A stretch of DNA of 64,000 bases from contig PUFA01000084.1 in the NCBI GenBank assembly GCA_003508835.1, forward strand, positions 5,022,001 to 5,086,000. Direction: 5' to 3'. A program made the position numbers and the translations under genes. Below are positions 56,560 to 64,000 of the stretch, one piece after another (within the stretch, counting starts at the first letter, position 1; the number at the start of each line of letters is the position of its first letter). The DNA comes from Eonycteris spelaea. Taxonomy: Eukaryota; Chordata; Mammalia; Chiroptera; Pteropodidae. Below the pieces are notes generated by a model that was given only the letters and a program-made list of their open reading frames with translations, was not told the DNA's origin and ran no database searches.

Positions 56560-57090
56560 AAAAAAACATTTATTAGTGGTAACTATGTGTGAAGCATAGA
56601 GATATACAAATGAAAATATAGGCTGTCTGCTCTCAACAGACCAATGAGCTGTTGGAGCCTCAAACACAATAGAGTTCTATAAGTATTAATACCTTAAGAG
56701 GGGCCTAGAAAAGTTACTATAAGAACATGAAATCTACTTAGGAGATCAAGAAGGGTTCATAAAGATAATAGTCAAATAGAGATTTGAAGGATGAGTAGGA
56801 GTTTGATAAATGAAGGGTATCTGTGTGTATCTGTGGAAGTGGTTGCAGTGGGCAAGAACATTCTAGGGAAAAGTAACAGTGTGCACGAAGACCCAAAAGA
56901 ATGAGAAAGCCTGGCCTATTCAATATTAGTAACTGTTTTAGTATGGCTGCACCTTAGGGTGGAAGTAAGAAGTAAGGTTAGATGAGTAATGTTGGTCAGA
57001 TTATAAAAGGCCACTGGATTGGATTTTATCCCATTCATTGGAAGATGAATGTAAAAGGATATATTCCAGAGTGCAGAGATATAATCTATA
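56560..57090 (-). mobile_element. L2 3' region, long copy
   Basis: Starts at the reverse terminus (CATTTATTAGTGGTAACTATGTGTGAAGCATAGAG). It runs through upstream blocks AGAGATTTGAAGGATGAGTAGGAG, GGGCAAGAACATTCTAGGGAAAAG, CAGTGTGCACGAAGACCC and ATTGGATTTTATCCCATTCATTGG. All are in the order of the reversed L2 3' region. The longest L2 copy here. Confidence 0.72.
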
Positions 57091-57189
57091 CCACATAATG
57101 ATTAAATAGGTATAAGGGATGATAGAGTAGTCATGAACGAGTCAGCTTCCTGTCTTTGGTGAGTTTTAGGGTCATTTATAAAAGACAGA

Positions 57190-57500
57190 AGATGCTTTCA
57201 GCTACTGCCCACTCTCTTTTTCCAGTCTACACTCAAATTTCTCCCAAAGATTGTTTATATTCTGTTTCCATTTCCTTACCAATCCATTCATCAATTCACC
57301 CCATCTGCTTTCAGCTCTCTATTACTTCACCAAACTAACTTTCTCCTTTTTGAAATGCTTTCTGCTTTTATTTTTCAGGCATCATACTCTCTGATTTTCT
57401 TCCTATGTCCCTTGTTATTCCTCTGAGATCTCCTTTGCAGGCATATTCTCCCATAATCAGCCATTAAATGTTGGAGATCCTCTAGGCTGGATCCAAAGAA
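57190..57500 (+). mobile_element. Probable L2 fragment, RT region
   Basis: TTACTTCACCAAACTAACTTTCTCCTTTTTGAAATGCTTTC, CATCATACTCTCTGATTTTCTTCC and AAATGTTGGAGATCCTCTAGGCTGG resemble sense L2 ORF text just upstream of the RT GVPQGSVLG motif, whose DNA here is decayed. It lies opposite in strand to the preceding L2, so the two are separate insertions. Confidence 0.48.
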
Positions 57501-58677
57501 CTTCTGTTGATGTGTAGCATTTTGGACATCTTTATATTCATATCACATTTAAGTGTTTTCAGAGAATGTACTATGATTCCTTTAAGGTTATTTTTTAGAG
57601 ACCATGTTTCAAAGGTTATGTTTAAGTACATGGTCTTACTTTGTTCATTACTAGTAATATATAATAATTGACACATGCACATAGGAGAATTCATATGGTA
57701 ACTTTTGTTCTAATTTTAATGTCATCAAATCTTCCTGATATTTATATTGGAACTTGGGCAATTATTAATTCTCCTGGAATCTGTTTATTAATCTAAACTA
57801 TATGGGTAGTCATCCAGCTCTAGGATTCCATGATGCTGTGATTTGATCTTTTACTATCTGAAGGGGATAGTGAAATCTAAAGGATGTGCAGGTTACAAAG
57901 GTTACAAAAATGTTTACTTGTTTTTTCTATGTCTGCACTCCACACTTTGCTTCTTATAGCCAAGGTAATTCTATGCTTGTGGAAATCCATATTTCTGATC
58001 CCAAGTTTACTTAAAACTTCTTTGTACAATTTTTGCTATGAAATTTTATGAAAAAGCTTTTTGAAAATTTGAATAGATTTAGTATGCTGGTTATGACAAT
58101 TATAGGTGCTTATTTAACCCCCAAGGAAGCACAGATGTAACAGGCTCAATTAACCAAGTGGAGCTTAAGTTTTTCAGAAATCTTACCCTTCTGCACATAT
58201 TTCCCTTGTTTGTCCTTGGTTACCAAGCTGCTTCTAAACCTTTTTTGTGATTGGGTCACATTGCCAGTGCACTTTCAGTACTCTAAAACTGGCCCTTTAA
58301 TGATGGGTTATTCAGATATTTGGGGCACAGTTTTATTCTTGATCAACAATTTGATGCTAGTGATTCATCTACATCTCGCTTATTAATTAATTTAAGAACA
58401 AACATTGTGTTTATTATTATTTTGAATCTAGACCCTCCCAATTTTTGTGATTCAAAATATAGTTAAGGCATAGTTTTCCTAGTATGTGTATGTATGTATG
58501 TGTGTGTAAATACATATTTTCTCATTATTAATTTCATAAAACTAATTTGAATTTTTCTACGTATTGTTAGCTGACTTATTCCCTTGGCATACAAACAAAC
58601 AAACAAAAAACAAAACAATAATAATAATTTTAAAAAACTTTGTTATTGGTATTGGTATCCCTTGCAAATCAGGCCTC
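57501..58677. other. Unassigned stretch
   Basis: No gene. CTCTAGGATTCCATGATGCTGTGATT near 57819 recalls the short-repeat 3' end of CR1/L3 elements (ATTCTATGATTCTATGA). TATG/TG runs near 58480-58508 and a (CAAA) run near 58592. Confidence 0.35.
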
Positions 58678-58726
<49 letters not shown>

Positions 58727-58757
58727 CCTACCTACCTACCTACCTACCTACCTACCT
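58678..58757. repeat. (TATC)n(TACC)n microsatellite
   Basis: About 12 ATCT tetramers followed by about 8 ACCT tetramers; the switch from TATC to TACC is sharp. Open frames with Tyr-Leu-Ser/Pro-Thr repeats come from it. Confidence 0.98.
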
Positions 58758-60387
58758 TACCCAGTATCTAATGGATTTTTTTCTCCCTTGGATATTTTTT
58801 ACTGAACACTTCCAATAGCAACCTACCTGGATTTTCCCTCAGATCTACTAAGTGGTTGACCCTAGCTCATTTGAACAGTCTTTCCATTTAAAATGGAAAT
58901 GAACTTTTCTCTCATATTTCCTTGTTCATTTTATCATTTAACTACAGTATAATATTCTCTTTTTCCCCTTTCCTCTTCCTTTATGTCCGTGTTTTTGTTC
59001 TTGACATTTTATCTAATAAAATGTTTGAAGGTAAGCTTTGAATAACCTGTGTCATTTCTGCTTTAAAAACACTCCTTTAAGTTTTGCTAGTCCATCTCTA
59101 ATTGTCCATTGGTGCTCATAAGAAGTGAGATATCAATTCACTTCCTCTTGGAGTTTGGAAGGACAATAATGGAGTAGTTCAGAGTATATTTGAATTTTTG
59201 TTTTCGGTCTCCTTAATTTTTGCTTGGTTACATATAGTTTGGCCCCATGCTAGCCAGAAATGGGAGAGTTTGTGAAAAATTCAAGTGCAGTATTAGCATT
59301 TCTGGATAACTTATAAATTCAGATTATTCCTCTTCATATATTCAAAATATCTATTATTTTCTACCTGAGAAATATAACTCAGTTTTAAAATCTATACAGC
59401 AAAGATTTTATTCTGCTCCAGATAAGAAAAACTTCCCTGCTGAAGTGCAAGTGTAAATATTGTGCTCCAATAGGAAGCTACCACTTGACTTTATCTTTAT
59501 TTTTAAAATTTCATGTATCATACTGTTTCTAGATTCTGTGGATAAGGATGGAAAATGTAGCATCATGAGCTGTTTGTCACCATCACACAAAGTAAATAAG
59601 GAAGTAAGAAATATCTAGATACTAAAAAATATTACAGTATAAATTCTTTAGACCAGAAACCATGATTTCTTCTTTTGGATCATGTTTGTAGAATAGAGAG
59701 CATTTACCAAAGAGTGAATACTCAGTCAAGATAAATTGATGGTGAAAATTCCTAAAGGTTAGCCTTGAAAAGGAAGCTTTATAATTGTCTTTGCAGCTTT
59801 AAGGAAAATTTCACTCTAGAAATGCTATTTATTGAAAAACACAAGTATTGTCTGGAGACACTCAAATAGAGATGAGTCCATTTTTAGTACATTGTGTGGG
59901 GAGTGACATGCATGGAACTCCATTAATAGCAATGTATGCTGTGTTCTTTTCATTTCATTTTGCTAATGAATTTATTATAAGATTGATGGGTGCTCAGAAC
60001 AGGAGACTTAATTTGCAGAATAAGTAGTTAGAGTAGTGTATACATCTCAGACATAAGGGCCTATAAAGCAGCCTCCATTAGAGGTAAAGCTCTGGATACA
60101 CAAGGACACTTGGAATCATTTGTTTCTCATCAGGTATGAATTGAACTAGTGATCTTTTGTCTATAGATTCATTTTATTTATAGAGGGTGATATCATCTCC
60201 CAGGTAGTATTTGAAAATGTGTGGCCAGGAAGCACTATTGGAATTTAGTGGATAGGAGAAAGAGATGACTTTAAGTCCTGCAGTATGTGAACTAATTACG
60301 TAGAAAGGGGACTTGATCAGCTCCCAAAGCCAATAGCATTAATGTAGAGAAATGCTATTTAGACAATCATATAGGTATCCTTTATGT
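58758..60387. other. Unassigned stretch
   Basis: No gene or clear repeat. AGGTAAGC near 59030 follows a long pyrimidine tract but no AG acceptor lies between them, so no exon is indicated. Confidence 0.4.
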
Positions 60388-60663
60388 CAGTAGTTTTCAA
60401 ACTTTTTCATAATAACCCACAGAAAGAAATCTATTTAAATCATGGCCTATTATGCACCTGCAGATATATGAAATTGAAACAAAAATTTCACAAGCCAATA
60501 ATTACCTTTCCTATGTATGATGCCTATAACTGTTTTCCTTTCTATTCTATTCTATGTCATTCTATTTCATCCTACCCTATTCTTTTTCTAACCTTTTAAA
60601 ATCTGCAACCCACTATCTTAATTTTAAGACCACTCATAGTTCCCTGCAGTTTGAAAAATAGTG
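60388..60663. mobile_element. Non-autonomous hAT-type MITE
   Basis: Starts CAGTAGTTTTCAAACTTTTT and ends CAGTTTGAAAAATAGTG. The reverse of the right end, CACTATTTTTCAAACTG, matches the left end at 14 of 16 positions. Interior words (AATAACCCACAGAAAGAAATC, TCTGCAACCCACTATCTTAATTTTAAGACCACTC) match a common mammalian hAT MITE with ...GCAACCCACTA...GACCCAC... near its right end. A TTCTA-rich pentamer run at about 60538-60585 lies in the middle. No convincing 8-base target duplication. Confidence 0.72.
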
Positions 60664-63009
60664 TTTTAGAGATTTTTAAATTTTCAGGTGAGAACAAGAT
60701 AAAAGACAAAATAACTCACAAGTTACCACTAATATGATTTGGTTTACTTTTACCCAAGAAAAGTTCAAAACTTCCATGTGTGACTATGGTCCAGATTTCT
60801 TTTTGGGAGAAGCCTTGGGCTTATATATCAGCGGTCAAGTTATAAAGCCTGGCTACCACCTTTGCCCTCTGTTGCCAATGAGGGAAGAGAATCAGAGAAC
60901 ACCATCCCAGCATATTCACAGCATTTGGATCCAAAGACTCAATGTTACCTCTGTGGTACATATTATGAACCATTTGGCAGTATGTCGAAATGAACGGTTG
61001 GTTCAGTCAGATAAAAGTAAAACACTGCTCATCTTGTCAAAGTAAGTCATCTTTAAACTGTGGGATGGTGACTGGGCATATTGGATCTCTCCCTTTTATC
61101 TTGTTGATTGAGGCAAATGCAGAGTCAAGTATCCTGCATGTTTCAGTGTAGGGTCCAATTTATCATGATTGTATAAATTTAACCAAGATTCTTGGCTTCT
61201 CAGAGTATTGTCAGAATGTTAGCTTTTCAGAGTACTGTTAAGGGCATAGTTGCTGATGGTAAGCTTACGACGGTAATCTTAATTTTCTTTATGTCTTTCA
61301 CCTGAAGTGATTATACCAATTAAATCTAATCCATAGTTCTCCCTGAGGGAGAGAAAGGTTAATTTGCAAGAAGCTTCCCTAGTGATTTCAATGTCTTCCC
61401 TACTAGAGGACCATTATTTGGCTATTTCTGGGATACCTACCCTGCTATCTGAAATCTTCAGGAAACCGTCAGTACAGGATTTAGTCACATAGAGGTGAGC
61501 TGACTATGGTCAGTTTTCTGCTGTCATCTTCCGGGTCTGTGCTGTTTTCATGAGTGTTTGTCTGCCTGTTTGATTGAAAAGGCCAGGATTTACTTTCATC
61601 CCTTGCTTTTGTTTGTTGACCCAGTGACAATTGCAGAAAGCCTTGAGTAATGAATTAGAGACTTATATTTGGAGGATGAGGGATTAAAACCATCTTCTCT
61701 TTCTGTGAATTGAGTTTGATTACCATTTATGCACTTTTTTTTTTTTCAGTATGGCTTGTGGTTCAAAGACCTTAGTCTTATTTCTAGTACTCAACCACAT
61801 TTTAGTATTAAATCTTTAGCATGATACATAGATGTTTCAGATCTATTTATAAAATAAATTCAACACTGTTCGGCACCAAACTTTAAAGTGGACTTAAATA
61901 ATTAGACTTAGTATGCCACAAAATTTGCCCTTTCCTGTTTTACTTTTACTAGAACCCTCTCCCAGTTATTTTCCACTCATGTTCCATCTGTGGAAATAGG
62001 ACTATTTTCTCACAAACAAAACAAATTAATATGTACCCGCTTCCCTCCCAATTTTTGTTCAACTTTACCCAGAAAAACATATTTTCTACGTAGCGGAAAT
62101 CAGAGACGAAGTGATAGAGTAACACTTGTCTTTTGCTTTCCTCTTTTGGAGCCATTATTTCTTATTTGAAGTTGGCAACTTAACAGGGCCGTAACCTACC
62201 CTTACAGTGTGAAGTCTTACCTGAGACACATCTCTGTGGAGGATTTCAGAATTAAGAACAAGAGCTAAGGTAATGAAGACTTGTCTCACTTGAGCTGGAC
62301 AGCATAAAAAGAAACAGTGATTTTTTGTTTGTTTGTTTTATCAAAGTCCTTAGAGAGTAGTTGTCATTAAGTTGGTGAAGCCAAGATTAGAAGATAAGCT
62401 CAAAGTGCCATAGTATAACTAACAAGTGAATTTAAGTCGAGGATTAGGAATGAAGCAAAAGATTAAAAATGGAGAGAAGATTTGGGGGAGCTCTATGAAA
62501 AGAACTCAGGAAACTTTTGTTTATATTGGTCCTCAATCACTTGATTCATGGATCTATATGTCTGACTTTCAGTTAGAGCATCCAGGTGGATGGCAGGAGG
62601 CACAGCTATCCTGTCTCTGGCAACTGCCATTTAGGAACTGCCCAGGAGTCTTGGAGCTGGAGTTGTTAGAATTCATTTACAGTCATGGGGTGGCTCATCA
62701 TGCTGGTTACCCAAGGTTGGTGAGGGGTTAGATGCTTCATCTCCAACTCAAGTAATCATAGCAGTCCTGTTCACATCAGGTTCCACCTGTTCCAGCAGGA
62801 CCCCTCTGTTATTTCCTCCATGATGCGATTGGCTTCTCATGGTATTCGCTGCTTGAGTATACCTGAGGTGCCATAAATCTTCCTACTTTGGAAGAAAACC
62901 TGTGACTATTCAACTTTCACTTTCTCTCAGTGTCCTCATTGAAGTATGCTGGAACTGGCACTTAAATTCTCTTTGATTAGGTGGATCCTTTTTGACTCTA
63001 TAGTCTCAG
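60664..63009. other. Repeat-poor stretch
   Basis: No transposon recognised. Open frames at 60734-61045 (103 codons) and 62426-62731 (101 codons) are the longest here. Neither shows a recognisable domain, and both are within chance expectation. A (TTTG) run lies near 62325-62339. Confidence 0.35.
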
Positions 63010-63140
63010 CTTTAATAATATGTCTCCAAAGCAGCTTTCTCAGATCATCCTATCTAAGGTAGGACTCGCTCGGCAATACATACCACTGCATTGTGTTTAC
63101 GTCTTTCTTAGCATTCATGGCTCTAGGAAATTATAAGTGT
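63010..63140 (+). mobile_element. L2 fragment
   Basis: TTTCTCAGATCATCCTATCTAAGGTAGGACTCGC, then TTCTTAGCATTCATGGCTCTAGGAAATTATAAG, matches sense L2 (CCTGACCACCCTATCTAAAGTAG...CATAGCACTTATCACTATCTGAAATTATA). Confidence 0.55.
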
Positions 63141-64000
63141 GTGTGTATCAATAATTATATTTAGTGCAATTATTGACATGTATGGATTTATGTCTACCAT
63201 TTTATGTTTTGTTTCTTGTTTGTTCCTTGTTTTCCATTCCTCTGTTTCCCATTTCCTGCCTTGTTTTGGGGTTATTTGAACTTTTTTTAGTACTCCATTT
63301 TAATTTATCTGTTGTGCTTTTGATTATATATTTTTGGATAGTTTTTTTAGGTTTATCGTATACATACTTAATTTTTCATAGTCTTCTCAGACTCAGCATT
63401 TTATCACTTCAACGAGAATGTAGAAATCTTGCCACCTTATAACTTTTTTTTCTTTCAATTTTGCATTATCGTCGTCATATATTATAACTACATACATTGA
63501 AAATCCCATCAGATAATGTTATAAGTTTTGCTTTCAACTCTCAAATGTATTTTGAGAACTTAAGAAGAGAAGAATCATGTGTTATGTTTACTCATATGCT
63601 TGTAATTTCTGTTGCATTTCCTTTATTCTTGATGTATAATGTTTCCTTCTGGTATCATTTTCCTTCTCTCTGAAGAACCTCCGGTGCAATTCTTTTAGAG
63701 ATGTTCACCTGGCAACAGATTTTTTTAGTTCTTTTTCATCTGACTTTGTTTTGTAAAGATATTTTTATTGAATGTAGAATTCTACATTGACAACAGTTCT
63801 TTTCTTTTGGTACTTTAAAAAAGTGTCATTTCCTTCTGGCTTCTAATGTTTCTGATGAGAAATCCAGTCAGTTGAATAATTGTTCCTCTACTGTGTGATT
63901 GCCTCTGGATGTTCAAGGTATTTTTCTTTATCTTTAGTTTCTACAGTTTAATTTTCATATATCTGGTCATGGATTGTTTTTGTTTTTATCTTGTTTGGAG
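63141..64000 (-). mobile_element. L1 fragment: inter-ORF spacer and ORF1 C-terminal region, runs off the window
   Basis: Antisense L1M text in order: GGATTTATGTCTACCATTTTATG, GGGGTTATTTGAACTTTTTTTAGTACTCC near 63269, CTTCTGGTATCATTTTCCTTCTCTCTGAAGAACC near 63645, CCTGGCAACAGATTTTTTTAG near 63708, GTAGAATTCTACATTGACAACAG near 63774 and CTTCTGGCTTCTAATGTTTCTGATGAGAAATCC near 63833. The last blocks encode the ORF1p C-terminal domain on the minus strand. Of an older subfamily than the half-L1 at 28.8-31.6 kb. Confidence 0.82.

Noticed and set aside
58678..58757. Regular short repeats that might suggest a CRISPR array
   Set aside because: Pure tetranucleotide microsatellite without spacers, in mammalian DNA.
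62426..62731. 101-codon open frame with a GC-richer 3' half
   Set aside because: Could be a processed pseudogene, but no protein family is recognisable and no poly(A) tail follows.

Overview
This 64 kb window is AT-rich, CpG-poor mammalian nuclear DNA. I find no confirmed protein-coding gene, tRNA, rRNA, snRNA or CRISPR array in it. It reads as an intron or a gene desert built mostly from old transposon copies: LINE-1 (L1), L2, MIR, hAT DNA transposons and probably CR1/L3. Many microsatellites are scattered through it. The L1 3' ends resemble those of laurasiatherian mammals. One (about 11.15-11.6 kb) ends in a GGGGTGACATT-type sequence (plus strand) that I associate with bats. No Alu, B1/B2, carnivore, ruminant or horse SINE was recognised, and no young L1 either. 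A bat is my best guess for the source, with low certainty; this rests on memory of repeat families, not on a search.

Layout. 0-2.7 kb: minus-strand L1 ORF2. 3.1 kb: TA/CA microsatellite. 4.9-6.0 kb: plus-strand L1 whose ORF2 is almost entirely missing. 6.0-6.75 kb: an older minus-strand L1, then L2 and MIR pieces to 8.7 kb. 8.7-11.1 kb: mostly unassigned. 11.13-11.81 kb: 5'-inverted minus-strand L1. 13-15 kb: old repeats. 15-21 kb: mostly unassigned single-copy-looking DNA. 21.2-24.9 kb: L2 and two minus-strand L1 pieces. 25.46-26.40 kb: 5'-inverted plus-strand L1 with clear target-site duplications. 26.8-32.7 kb: an ancient minus-strand L1 split by a nested L1 at 28,784-31,620. The nested copy keeps its 5' UTR and ORF1 but lacks nearly all of ORF2. 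35.5-38.3 kb: CR1/L3-like piece, an L1, a head-to-head hAT pair and L2 pieces. 39.6 kb: a good MIR. 42.4-44.6 kb: old L1 and an L2/MIR cluster. 45-56 kb: the least repeat-rich part, with several possible conserved or exon-like segments. 56.6-58.8 kb: L2 pieces and a TATC/TACC microsatellite. 60.4 kb: a hAT MITE. 63.1-64 kb: L1 ORF1/spacer running off the end.

The most interesting observation is that the L1 copies at 4.9-6.0 kb and 28.8-31.6 kb, far apart and on opposite strands, share what looks like the same internal junction. The start of the ORF2 endonuclease is joined directly to the ORF2 C-terminal end. That suggests a non-autonomous, ORF1-only L1 lineage of the half-L1 (HAL1) kind rather than two chance deletions. 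Two further L1s show twin-priming inversions. By my count 12 of 14 L1 units lie on the minus strand, which would fit an intron of a plus-strand gene. Three weak exon-like segments on the plus strand and one on the minus strand are listed with low confidence.
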